DNA of 64,000 nucleotides from Mycobacterium lacus (GTDB lineage: Bacteria > Actinomycetota > Actinomycetes > Mycobacteriales > Mycobacteriaceae), in contig NZ_AP022581.1 of NCBI RefSeq assembly GCF_010731535.1, positions 2,117,952-2,181,951 of the forward strand, in the 5' to 3' direction. A program made the translations under genes and the position numbers. The notes beneath the pieces were generated by a model that saw only the letters and a list, made by a program, of their open reading frames with translations, had not been told where the DNA came from and made no database searches. Position 1 is the first letter of the stretch. Every line of letters begins with the position of its first letter. Below, piece after piece: positions 1 to 6,978 of this stretch.

Positions 1-1
1 T

Positions 2-262
2 CGGCGTCTCATGGATAGCGTCGACCCTGAGTTCGTCACCGCGGCCGAGACGGCCTTGACAGCGCAACCCGGAGTCCGAGCGATCCGCAGCGTCAGGCTG
101 CGCTGGATCGGACACCGGCTGCACGCCGACGCCGAACTCGATATCGACCCGGCCACCAGCCTGCAAGACGCGCACCGAATCGCTCACGAAGCCGAACACG
201 AACTAACCCACGCCATCCCGAGACTCGATACCGCTCTCGTGCACGCCTATCCACACCGTTAG
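2..262 (+). CDS. Cation diffusion facilitator (cation efflux) protein, C-terminal part only
   Basis: The frame is open to the window edge, so this is the 3' end of a longer gene; the ATG at 11 need not be the start. The visible 86 codons look like the cytoplasmic C-terminal domain of a CDF metal/proton antiporter: a ferredoxin-like fold that dimerises and binds Zn, Mn or Fe. Supporting features are the pattern 'GVRAIRSVRLRWIGHRLHAD' followed by a short strand and an Ala/His/Glu-rich helix ('AHRIAHEAEHEL'), with several His, Asp and Glu residues. The membrane helices that would carry the ion must lie upstream. The metal cannot be told from this piece. The family call is fairly secure, the substrate is not. 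Confidence 0.7.
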   Translation, partial: RRLMDSVDPEFVTAAETALTAQPGVRAIRSVRLRWIGHRLHADAELDIDPATSLQDAHRIAHEAEHELTHAIPRLDTALVHAYPHR

Positions 263-341
263 CGACTGGTGGGCGCCCGGCCGGCCGAGGACAGCCGAGT
301 ACGCTCGCGCTAGTGAACCGCGTCAGGCTTTCCGCAAGCTG

Positions 342-1661
342 ATGGGCCACGCCAACACCGCACCGCCAGTCCGCGACCTGGCCGTGGACTTCTATCGAGT
401 ATCGGGTGTGGTCCTCATCGTGCTCGGGCACTGGCTCGCCGGATCCGTGACCTATCGCGACGGACAATTCGGTCGGCAGAACCCGCTGGTCGACCTGCCC
501 TGGACGCAATGGCTGACCTGGCCTTTCCAGGCGGTACCGGTGTTCTTCCTGGTGGCGGGCTACGCCGGCGCAGTGTCGTGGAACCATCGCCACGGCGCCG
601 ACGGCGTGACGCGAAGGGCCTGGCTTCGGCATCGGCTGGCGCGAGTACTGGGACCGACAACGGTCTACGTCGGGCTGATGTCGGCGGTGGCGGTGCTGCT
701 GCAGGCCCACCGCATGCCCGGTTCCGTGTTGGAGTACGCGGGGTGGGCGGTGGCGATGCATCTGTGGTTCCTCGCCGTCTACCTAGTGGTGGCATCGCTG
801 ACGCCCATTGCTATTGCGGCACAACGCCGTTGCGGATTGTTGGTACCGGCGGCGCTAGCGGCGGGAGTCGCGATTGTGGACGCCGCCTCGATGGGCGCCC
901 ACGTGCCCCACCTCGGCTGGCTCAACTACTTCCTGTGCTGGGGGATGCTCTACCAACTCGGAATCGCTTGGCACGAAGGGCAGTTAGCGGGTCGGACAGC
1001 CGTGCCGCTCGCGGTCGTCTCGGCGATCGCGCTGGCGCTGCTGATCTGGCTGGGGCACTATCCCGTCAGCATGATCGGCGTCCCCGGTCAACCGGTGCAG
1101 AACACGTCCCCGCCCACGGTGGCCATGCTGGCGTTCGGGTGCACGCAGGCCGGAGTGGCGGTGTCGGTCGCGCCCGCGCTCAACCGCGCGCTGCGTTCCC
1201 GTCTGGTGCGGCGCGTCTTGTCCACCGCCAATGCCAACGTGATGGCCCTTTACCTGTGGCACATGGTGCCCGCCGTGATCGTGGCCGCCGCCGCCTACCC
1301 GGCCGGGGTGTTGCCGCAACCCGCCGAGGGAACGGCCGCGTGGTGGCTGGCCCGGCTGGAGTGGGCGGGTGTCCTGTGCCTCGTGACGGCGGTCGAGATG
1401 GTGCTGTTGTGGTGGCTTCGGCACATATTCGCCGCCCCGCTGCCGATGGTGAGCGTGCCGCTGCCAGATCGCTGGACCGAACCGGTGATGCTGGCCGGCG
1501 CCGCGATGGCCGCCTATGGCCTGCACATTTTTGCCGCCGACGGCTTTGCCCCGGACGGGCATTTTCCGTGGGTGATCGCGCTGGTCTTCGCCGCGGGGCT
1601 GATCCTGGTGGCATGTCGACCCGCAAAGGTCGGCCGACGCTCAGCAGCTTCCGCGCCCTAG
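342..1661 (+). CDS. Integral membrane acyltransferase, family 3 (OafA/NodX-like)
   Basis: A 439-residue polytopic protein with about ten hydrophobic segments. The N-terminus 'RDLAVDFYRVSGVVLIVLGH' has the opening helix and conserved His of Acyl_transf_3 proteins, which move acetyl or short acyl groups onto sugars or lipids across the membrane. Further segments include 'VPVFFLVAGYAGAVSW' near residue 65 and 'LWFLAVYLVVASLT' near residue 145. The start at 342 places this hydrophobic region close to the N-terminus as the family requires. It stands alone downstream of the cation-efflux gene, with no sugar or lipid biosynthesis genes alongside to suggest an acceptor. The substrate is unknown. Confidence 0.75.
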   Translation: MGHANTAPPVRDLAVDFYRVSGVVLIVLGHWLAGSVTYRDGQFGRQNPLVDLPWTQWLTWPFQAVPVFFLVAGYAGAVSWNHRHGADGVTRRAWLRHRLARVLGPTTVYVGLMSAVAVLLQAHRMPGSVLEYAGWAVAMHLWFLAVYLVVASLTPIAIAAQRRCGLLVPAALAAGVAIVDAASMGAHVPHLGWLNYFLCWGMLYQLGIAWHEGQLAGRTAVPLAVVSAIALALLIWLGHYPVSMIGVPGQPVQNTSPPTVAMLAFGCTQAGVAVSVAPALNRALRSRLVRRVLSTANANVMALYLWHMVPAVIVAAAAYPAGVLPQPAEGTAAWWLARLEWAGVLCLVTAVEMVLLWWLRHIFAAPLPMVSVPLPDRWTEPVMLAGAAMAAYGLHIFAADGFAPDGHFPWVIALVFAAGLILVACRPAKVGRRSAASAP

Positions 1662-1791
1662 CGCCGACCGAGCACGGTGACACTTGGGACTCTAATGTGG
1701 GTAGGCCACCTAGCCTAGATCGCCTCGGGAAGGCTGAGCTCGAGGGTGAAGTTCTGATTGACCCACACGCCGACGCCCCCGGCGCGCATGG

Positions 1792-1968
1792 TTGCCCTGC
1801 CCACAGTGCAATTGGGGCGCCGCGTGTGGGCAATGCCGGAGCGGCCGCAACTGCGGCACCCATTGGCAGTATCTGCTGAGCAACCGGGCAACGCGGCTGC
1901 ACCTGAAGTGCCCCGGTTGCGCGACCCCGTGGTCGACCGACATGCGAAAGCGCGCACGTTTGCCTTGA
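1792..1968 (+). CDS. Small cysteine-rich (zinc-ribbon-like) ORF, start uncertain
   Basis: This frame encodes a compact Cys-rich peptide: CPQC, then CGQC, then 'GRNCGTHWQYLLSNRATRLH', then CPGC, ending about 15 residues later. Pairs of CxxC around a Trp/Tyr-rich core are what a zinc ribbon looks like, and the composition is far from random for a GC-rich frame. The weakness is the start: an in-frame stop lies at 1759-1761 and the only start-like codon before the first CxxC is the TTG at 1792. The N-terminus may therefore be broken or begin on an unusual codon. Overlapping longer frames on both strands lack such a pattern. No function is assigned. Confidence 0.4.
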   Translation: MPCPQCNWGAACGQCRSGRNCGTHWQYLLSNRATRLHLKCPGCATPWSTDMRKRARLP

Positions 1969-2080
1969 CCCGCGCCGCCCCGGTGCCCGTCTGCGCCACT
2001 GAGGGCGGTTGGGTGGCCAGGGCCGGCGGACACCACGCCCACACTGCCCTCATTCGGCAAATTGGGAGTATGAATCACCT

Positions 2081-2188
2081 GTGACGATTTCCATTTCGTC
2101 GGTCGAATGTCTGGAGATCGCGATGAACCCGAAGATCGGCGCCCGCGGCGACCCGCACAAAGGCCCGCACAACGAGCAGGGCTACTGA
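2081..2188 (+). CDS. Possible 35-residue ORF upstream of the FAH-family gene
   Basis: A GTG at 2081, preceded by a GGGAG at about 2064, opens a 35-codon frame that ends 13 bp before the FAH-family start. An ATG at 2123 in the same frame is an alternative start (21 codons). The C-terminal half is polar and Gly/His/Pro-rich, ending in 'HNEQGY'. It could be a leader peptide or a small protein co-transcribed with the hydrolase. It has no recognisable domain and may be a chance ORF. Confidence 0.25.
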   Translation: MTISISSVECLEIAMNPKIGARGDPHKGPHNEQGY

Positions 2189-2201
2189 GAGTCCCCGCTT
2201 C

Positions 2202-3140
2202 ATGACCATTTCCGTACTGCACACCGTCGACGCCTGGTGGGTCAAGACGCCCGCCGGCGCCGCGAAGATCGGCACCACCGCGGCCACGACCGCGCAGCTG
2301 CTGGCCGATCGGGCCGCGATCGAGGCCGCCACGGCCGGCACAGACACCGTCGCCGTCGACAGTCTGAGATTGATTTCGCCGGTGACCAGGCCGTGCCGAG
2401 TGGTGGCTCAGATGACCAACTTCGAGTCTCATGTCACTGACGCCGGCATGGACCCGGCGTCGGTACCGCTGACCTTCTTCCGCAAGGCATCCGCGTCGAT
2501 CAACGGTCCGTTCGATGACATCGTCAAACCCAGCCACGTCACGCTGCTCGACTACGAGGTGGAGATAGGACTGGTGATTGGACGCGCAATCCCAGTCGGC
2601 ACAAGCATTTCCGACGCGAACCTCACCGAGTTCGTCGCCGGTTTGGTCGTCGCCAACGACGTGTCGGCGCGCGACATACAGCTTCCGCAGACCCAGTTTT
2701 ATGAGGCCAAGTCCTACCCTACGTTCACCCCGGTCGGACCCGAGCTGGTGCTGCTGGATGCCAATGAGCTCAAGCGGTTTGGTGACCTGCGGCTGCGCCT
2801 GAGCGTGAACGGTGACGAACGGCAAAACTCGCTCGTCGAGGGCGACATGCTCCACCGGCCGCTGCAAGCGCTGCAGTCGCTCACCCAATTCCAAGAGCTC
2901 GCCCCGGGCGACTTGATCCTCACCGGCACCCCGGTCGGCACCGCCTTGAGCGCCCCGCCCAGACCATTGGAGATAATCGGAAACCTGTTGCCACCGGCCA
3001 TCAAGTGGAGAGCGTTCTTCAAGCGTCAGGCCGCCAACCCCAAATACCTGCGCGACGGTGACGTAGTGGAGGCATCGGTGGCCACCGACGACGGGACCAT
3101 CGATCTGGGAACCCAGCGCAATACGGTCCGATATGCGTGA
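2202..3140 (+). CDS. Fumarylacetoacetate hydrolase (FAH) family protein
   Basis: A 312-residue protein of the FAH superfamily: metal-dependent enzymes that cleave or isomerise C-C bonds in acylpyruvates and aromatic catabolites (acylpyruvases, 2-hydroxyhepta-2,4-diene-1,7-dioate isomerases, oxaloacetate decarboxylases). The core is visible as '[17 protein letters not shown]', then '[14 protein letters not shown]' with the two metal-binding Glu, then '[12 protein letters not shown]' with the metal-binding Asp, then '[13 protein letters not shown]'. An N-terminal region of about 60 residues precedes the catalytic domain, as in the two-domain members. It stands alone, with no aromatic-degradation operon nearby, so the substrate is open. 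The ATG at 2202 gives a normal family length. Confidence 0.85.
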   Translation: MTISVLHTVDAWWVKTPAGAAKIGTTAATTAQLLADRAAIEAATAGTDTVAVDSLRLISPVTRPCRVVAQMTNFESHVTDAGMDPASVPLTFFRKASASINGPFDDIVKPSHVTLLDYEVEIGLVIGRAIPVGTSISDANLTEFVAGLVVANDVSARDIQLPQTQFYEAKSYPTFTPVGPELVLLDANELKRFGDLRLRLSVNGDERQNSLVEGDMLHRPLQALQSLTQFQELAPGDLILTGTPVGTALSAPPRPLEIIGNLLPPAIKWRAFFKRQAANPKYLRDGDVVEASVATDDGTIDLGTQRNTVRYA

Positions 3141-3179
3141 CTCGGGTTTGCGGGGCGTGCCCGTCGTGATCGTCGGCGC

Positions 3180-3541
3180 TGGGCCTTGGCGGTGGCGGTC
3201 AGCCGCGGCGCCAACGGCTGGCCGGTGAGCGCTCGACGCTCCCCGAGGTCGGCGGCGTCGTCGATGCGCCGGCCGGCCTCGGCCCGGGTGATGCGCAGCC
3301 GGTCGGCCAGCGCCGAGCGCAACGTGGCGCCCAGTTCCTCCTCGCTGGCCTGCGCGGCGAGCTGATTGATCGACGCGTGCTGCGGCGCCCGCAGCCGGCG
3401 CGCCACACGTTCCAGCCGCTCCAACGCCCGCAACCGTTCGGGGGTGGTGAACACGTCAAAGGACAACTCGCACAAGCGGTCCAGGTCCGCGTCGAGCGCA
3501 TCAAAGACCTCAACGATCTGTTCGCGACCGCTCGAACCCAT
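3180..3541 (-). pseudogene. Truncated 13E12-repeat / DUF222 protein (N-terminal remnant)
   Basis: Reading leftwards from an ATG at 3541, the translation matches the N-terminal DUF222 region of mycobacterial 13E12-family proteins: '[19 protein letters not shown]'-type start, a helical '[19 protein letters not shown]' block, and '[20 protein letters not shown]'. Homology stops near 3180 after '[11 protein letters not shown]'. The frame then runs into the 3' end of the FAH-family gene with unrelated sequence. The middle and the HNH-nuclease C-terminus of a full family member (about 450 residues) are absent. This is best read as a decayed copy of a dispersed mycobacterial repeat family and not as a functional protein. 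Confidence 0.75.
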
Positions 3542-3969
3542 ACCCCCAATGCCACGAAGAGCCACCGACAAAAACCCCCGCACTGCGACCACTGAAGCCA
3601 CAGTGACACAAGGGATTACAGAGATCCCATGGCCCCGAAAGTTGCTCAGACACGGCCCAGACGTATGCCAACGCGACTGCACACAAAGCGCGGCTTTGGG
3701 TTCGACAGCACAGCGAAGTGCCGCGCCCGGACCAACATCAAACGTGACCAGCGGTCACCCGGGATTTCCCGACGTCTGAACTCAGCGATGCGCGGTGAAT
3801 ATCCCGCCCGGTCGGGTTTGTCCGCGAGTGTTTTTCACCGCGGGTCATTCACGGGCGAAACGCCACCCCTGGACAAACAATGTACGTCAATTGGCGGACA
3901 GCGAATTCATCCGCTTTGGTGGCCGATCGACCGACAGAAATTACTCACGCGTAACGGCATCGTAAACGG
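3542..3969. other. Intergenic stretch without a supported gene
   Basis: The 430 bases between the 13E12 remnant and the promoter-like box at 3970 hold an open plus-strand frame, but its composition (Arg/Ser/Thr mixture, no domain) looks non-coding. I see no RNA gene or repeat here. It probably holds regulatory sequence for the small ORF and PTPS-like gene downstream. Confidence 0.4.
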
Positions 3970-3975
3970 TATAGT
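3970..3975 (+). promoter_or_regulatory. -10 element (TATAGT) of a probable leaderless transcript
   Basis: TATAGT is a near-consensus mycobacterial SigA -10 box. Its last base is 7 nt before the ATG at 3983, which places the expected transcription start at or next to the A of that ATG. No good -35 hexamer is seen at 17 bp, which is common in mycobacteria. Confidence 0.55.
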
Positions 3976-3982
3976 CCGGGAC

Positions 3983-4075
3983 ATGTCGGAGCTGCTCAAG
4001 CAGCGCCGACAAGCCGGGAGGTTGCAACGTGAGCGCCGAGAACGGGCCAAGCCGACGGACCACGATTCAGATTGA
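3983..4075 (+). CDS. Small basic 30-residue leaderless ORF upstream of the PTPS-like gene
   Basis: ATG at 3983 immediately follows the predicted transcription start from the TATAGT box, so the peptide would be translated from a leaderless mRNA. The product is highly charged and helical: 'MSELLKQRRQAGRLQRERRE' followed by a short acidic tail. The next gene starts 51 bp downstream with its own RBS-like AAAAGAGG. It could be a small protein or a translated leader controlling the downstream gene. The upstream extension of this frame looks non-coding, so the short form is preferred. Function unknown. Confidence 0.45.
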   Translation: MSELLKQRRQAGRLQRERRERAKPTDHDSD

Positions 4076-4126
4076 CCGTATTGCCGCCTCCGCTGCACGA
4101 GGGCGGCCGGTGAAAAGAGGCTGAAC

Positions 4127-4642
4127 ATGAGTAACACCTGCGTCAGGGTCAGACACGAATTCAGCGCGGGCCACCGCATCCTCGGGCTCACGGGCGCCGG
4201 CGAGAAGTGCCGCAACATCCATGGCCACAACTTCACCTGCTGGTGGATGTTCGAGCAGGGTTCGGGGTGGCCGCCGCGGGTCGAGTTCGGAGCGGTCAAA
4301 GCCCAGCTCAGGGCGATGGTGGACGAGCTATTCGACCACGCGTTCGTCGTGCACGAGGACGACGATTTCCTTGACTACCTGATCCGCCACGACCTCAAGC
4401 GATACACGTTGCGGGACAGGCCGACCACCGAGGCGATCGCGGCGGCGATCGGGCAGCTGACAGAGGAACGCATTCCCGACCTCGACCTGGTGTACGTGCA
4501 GCTGACCGAGGGCTCCAACAACGAGGCCATATACCTGGCCCACGATCGCGGGCCGAAGTTCGCCTACCCGCCGGGTGACCTCATGGTCAATGCCCCATCA
4601 GTGCAACCTGCTGGCGTTCTGGCGGCTGAAGTCGCGCGATGA
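4127..4642 (+). CDS. 6-pyruvoyltetrahydropterin synthase / QueD-like protein
   Basis: A 171-residue member of the PTPS/QueD family, zinc enzymes acting on 7,8-dihydroneopterin triphosphate to give 6-pyruvoyl- or 6-carboxy-tetrahydropterin. Zinc ligands are visible as His in 'EFSAGH' (about residue 16) and the two His of 'NIHGHNF' (about residues 33-35); the catalytic-type Cys is in 'EKCRN'. A later 'DHAFVVHEDD' and the acidic 'YVQLTEGSNNEAIY' match the C-terminal half, with a Glu at the substrate-binding site. No queC, queE or queF neighbours are present, so pathway membership is uncertain. The 3' end overlaps the convergent channel gene by 56 bp. The start has an AAAAGAGG ribosome-binding sequence. 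Confidence 0.8.
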   Translation: MSNTCVRVRHEFSAGHRILGLTGAGEKCRNIHGHNFTCWWMFEQGSGWPPRVEFGAVKAQLRAMVDELFDHAFVVHEDDDFLDYLIRHDLKRYTLRDRPTTEAIAAAIGQLTEERIPDLDLVYVQLTEGSNNEAIYLAHDRGPKFAYPPGDLMVNAPSVQPAGVLAAEVAR

Positions 4643-5480
4643 CGTAGAACGGCAGCGCCACAAATAGGGTGCCGCCGACGAGATTGCCGATGCTGGTGAC
4701 GCAAATATTCGTGACCAAGCCGTGGCTGCCCAAACCCCAGGCGATGCCGCAGTGCGGCGCGGAGGGGTGAAATGCGTTGAGCAATAGGGGAAGTCCTAGA
4801 AATCCGACGTTGGCAACGACGTGCTGATCGCTCCCGATCACGAACGCGAACGGGCCGTAGAATGCAAATCCCATCCGCGCGACGTCGCTGCGGGCTTTGT
4901 AATACATGCACATGGCAGTTTGCAGGAACCACGTGCACAGCACCGCCAGCAAGAAGGTGGTCCATAAGGACTGGCCGGCCTTCTGGGCGCCCACGGTTGC
5001 CGCGCGCGTGGCGAAGGCGCCCAGGTACGGGCCCCCGGCGGCAGCGCAGACCGCGATAAACACCAGCGTGCCAACGATATTGCCACCGAGGCCGATGACC
5101 AGCAGCCGAATGTAGCCGCCACCGCTCATGCGGCGTTGCAGTAGCGCGAAGAAGCCGGCCGCCATGTCGGCAGTGATCAGCGACATCCCCGACACGAGGA
5201 TCAGCACGAAGGACATGCCGAACGCCAGGCCCATCAGCAGGCTGGCGATGCCCGGCGTCCTGACACCGGTGCTCACCACTAAAGACAACAGCGCGCCGAA
5301 ACCCACCATCGCGCCGCCAACCAGCGAGCGCAGCAGAAATCCACATGGGTGCGCGGATTTCTCGACGGCCATGTCGGCTATTCGGTCCACCATGGCCCCC
5401 ACGCTGAGGGGCTCGAACGGATCGCCGCCGGCGCGGCCGGCGGTCTGAACGGGGTACGGTCTCGCAACGCTCTCGGACAC
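4587..5480 (-). CDS. Formate/nitrite transporter (FNT) family channel
   Basis: A 297-residue polytopic protein with the six-helix FNT layout. FNT pentamers conduct small monovalent anions: formate (FocA), nitrite (NirC) or hydrosulfide (HSC). Typical features are the Gly-rich helix 'GGAMVGFGALLSLVVSTG' and the loop-helix 'SGMSLITADMAAGFFALLQR' that carries family-conserved polar residues. A later helix pair is 'LLAVLCTWFLQTAMCMYYKA', and the C-terminal half has 'HGLVTNICVTSIGNLVGGTL', equivalent to the Asn-rich half-helix. The GTG at 5480 is chosen because GAAAGGAC sits 8 bp upstream; longer upstream frame is Arg/Pro-rich and implausible. It is the last gene of a seven-gene operon with cyanase and an ECF sigma factor. 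The permeant anion is not determined by sequence. Confidence 0.85.
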   Translation of the reverse strand: MSESVARPYPVQTAGRAGGDPFEPLSVGAMVDRIADMAVEKSAHPCGFLLRSLVGGAMVGFGALLSLVVSTGVRTPGIASLLMGLAFGMSFVLILVSGMSLITADMAAGFFALLQRRMSGGGYIRLLVIGLGGNIVGTLVFIAVCAAAGGPYLGAFATRAATVGAQKAGQSLWTTFLLAVLCTWFLQTAMCMYYKARSDVARMGFAFYGPFAFVIGSDQHVVANVGFLGLPLLLNAFHPSAPHCGIAWGLGSHGLVTNICVTSIGNLVGGTLFVALPFYVIARLQPPERQQVALMGH

Positions 5481-5487
5481 CGGGTCT

Positions 5488-5495
5488 GTCCTTTC
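5488..5495 (-). promoter_or_regulatory. Ribosome-binding site fixing the FNT GTG start
   Basis: On the minus strand the sequence GAAAGGAC lies about 8 bp before GTG 5480. It is the reason the shorter 297-residue product was chosen over an upstream extension. Confidence 0.5.
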
Positions 5496-5521
5496 GTGAA
5501 GTACGGGAGCCGCTGCGCCGC

Positions 5522-6079
5522 TTAGGAAGCGACCGAAGTCACGGCGTCGACCCAGTCGTGCATGCGGCCCGAGTAGTAGAGCAGCGGCAAAGCGCCGTTG
5601 CGGCGCACGGCGCGGGCTCGGATGAGGAGGATGACGTGGTCGCCGGCGTCGTAAATGCGGTCTATGCAACCGCTTACGGATGCCGCGGCGCCGGCGAGGA
5701 CGGGACAGCCGCCGTCATCGGCGTCGAATTCGACTCCCTCGAACCGGTCCTCGACCTTGCTGGCGAACCGGCGCGCCAGGTCCGCCTGGTCGCGCGCGAG
5801 AATATTGACGGCCACCGTGCAACCCACGCGGAAGGCCGGGAGGCTGCCGGCGCTGCGCGCCACGCATTGCAGCAACAGGGGCGGCTCTATCGACACCGAG
5901 GCGAACGAGCTGATGGTCATTCCGACGGACCTGTCACCCAGGCGGGTGGTCAAGACGGTGACGCCGGAAGGGAACGCGCCCATGGCATTTCGCATCGCGG
6001 CCGCGTCGACCGGCCCGCCGATCGTCCACACCTGTTCTCCGAGGCTGACGAGTTTCGGCGACTGCGAGTTGGTATTCAT
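5522..6079 (-). CDS. Flavin reductase-like domain protein (HpaC/DIM6 family)
   Basis: A 185-residue protein of the short-chain flavin reductase family, which reduces FMN or FAD with NAD(P)H to supply two-component monooxygenases. The fold is recognisable from 'MRNAMGAFPSGVTVLTT', 'GMTISSFASVSIEPPLLLQC' with the conserved Ser/Pro turn contacting flavin phosphate, 'VAVNILARDQADLARRFAS', and a late 'AGDHVILLIRARAV' with 'PLLYYSGRMH'. Its start overlaps the anti-sigma stop by 4 bp (ATGA), so the two are translationally coupled. The acyl-CoA-dehydrogenase-fold protein in the same operon is a natural partner, since several group D flavin monooxygenases share that fold. That pairing is an inference. 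Confidence 0.85.
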   Translation of the reverse strand: MNTNSQSPKLVSLGEQVWTIGGPVDAAAMRNAMGAFPSGVTVLTTRLGDRSVGMTISSFASVSIEPPLLLQCVARSAGSLPAFRVGCTVAVNILARDQADLARRFASKVEDRFEGVEFDADDGGCPVLAGAAASVSGCIDRIYDAGDHVILLIRARAVRRNGALPLLYYSGRMHDWVDAVTSVAS

Positions 6080-6345
6080 CCGGGTTGGCCTCTCCTGAGG
6101 GTGTTGATCGCGCTGATTACCCCCGCAATGTGCTCCTCGCTGAGCTTCTCCCCGTCAACAACGTGGTTGAGCAGGATCTTGAGGTCGAGCATTTGTTCCA
6201 GATACACCCGGCACGGAGGGCACTCCTCGAGGTGTTTGGCCACCATTGCCCCCCACTGCTGCGGGTCCGAGTCGACAAGGTCGTCGACGAGTCGCACGAA
6301 ATCGACGCAATCGATCGCGGGAACGGTGTTGTCGTAGACGGTCAT
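6076..6345 (-). CDS. Zinc-binding anti-sigma factor (ZAS type)
   Basis: An 89-residue soluble protein with the zinc-associated anti-sigma signature His-x3-Cys-x2-Cys in 'KHLEECPPCRVYLEQM' (about residues 38-46), with an upstream Cys/Asp region 'IDCVDFVRLVDDLVD'. Such proteins hold a cognate ECF sigma factor inactive and release it when the Cys/His zinc site is oxidised or otherwise modified. The start overlaps the sigma gene stop by 4 bp and the stop overlaps the flavin reductase start by 4 bp, so partnership with the adjacent sigma factor is strongly implied. No transmembrane helix is present. Confidence 0.88.
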   Translation of the reverse strand: MTVYDNTVPAIDCVDFVRLVDDLVDSDPQQWGAMVAKHLEECPPCRVYLEQMLDLKILLNHVVDGEKLSEEHIAGVISAINTLRRGQPG

Positions 6346-6962
6346 CGTTGATACCGCTTCTCCAGTTCGTTTCGGAGGTTTCCTCGGGCGCGGTAAAGCA
6401 GGGCGCGCTGCGCCTCGGCGGACAGCTCAAGGATCTCGGCCGCCTCTTCGGCGGGCGTACCGACGAGGTCACGCAGGATGACGAGCCGTCGTTGCCGTGC
6501 CGGCAGCGCGTCCAGCGCCGCCCGGACGCACTCAACGAGCTCGCGTCCCACGGTTTGGTCCTCGGGGAGAAATCGCCGTGACGGCGGGAGGCGCCAGTGT
6601 CCGGCGTCGGGGTGGCCGGTGGGGTGCATGCGGCCCGACAGCGGGTCGGCGTCGTCCGCGGCCAGCACCTCATGGTCGCGGATCCGGGACTCGCGGCGGC
6701 GGTGTCGCGAGGCGGTGTTCTTGACGATCCCGAACAACCAGGTGGCCACCGAAGAACGGCCCTCGAAGGAGCCCGAGGACTGGAGAACCTGCACCCACGC
6801 CTCCTGCACCGCTTCCTCGGCCAACGCCGGTGAATGCACCATCGTGCAGGCAAAATTCACCATCGGCCGGTGGTAGTCGCGCACCAGGGTGGCCAGCGGG
6901 ATCCCGCCAACCAAATGCCCAGACTCAGGCCCCCCGGGCCGCTTCGCGGCCGGGGTCACCAT
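6342..6962 (-). CDS. ECF (sigma-70 family) RNA polymerase sigma factor
   Basis: A 206-residue ECF sigma factor. Region 2 is seen as 'VRDYHRPMVNFACTMVHSP' through 'AEEAVQEAWVQVL' and 'SVATWLFGIVKNTASRHRRR' (about residues 30-95). Region 4 is 'ALDALPARQRRLVILRDLVG' through 'AEEAAEILELSAEAQRALLY' (about residues 145-195). The ATG at 6962 is used because the 100 codons upstream lie inside the preceding gene and read as Arg/Pro noise. It begins 16 bp after the acyl-CoA-dehydrogenase-like stop without a strong RBS, suggesting coupling. It probably controls its own operon and responds to the redox or thiol state sensed by the adjacent anti-sigma factor. Confidence 0.9.
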   Translation of the reverse strand: MVTPAAKRPGGPESGHLVGGIPLATLVRDYHRPMVNFACTMVHSPALAEEAVQEAWVQVLQSSGSFEGRSSVATWLFGIVKNTASRHRRRESRIRDHEVLAADDADPLSGRMHPTGHPDAGHWRLPPSRRFLPEDQTVGRELVECVRAALDALPARQRRLVILRDLVGTPAEEAAEILELSAEAQRALLYRARGNLRNELEKRYQR

Positions 6963-6978
6963 CGACCCGGGCCGTCGC

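Noticed and set aside
3629..3982. Upstream extension of the 30-residue ORF to a 148-codon frame
   Set aside because: The extension has no coding character and contains the promoter box at 3970; the leaderless short form explains the signals better.
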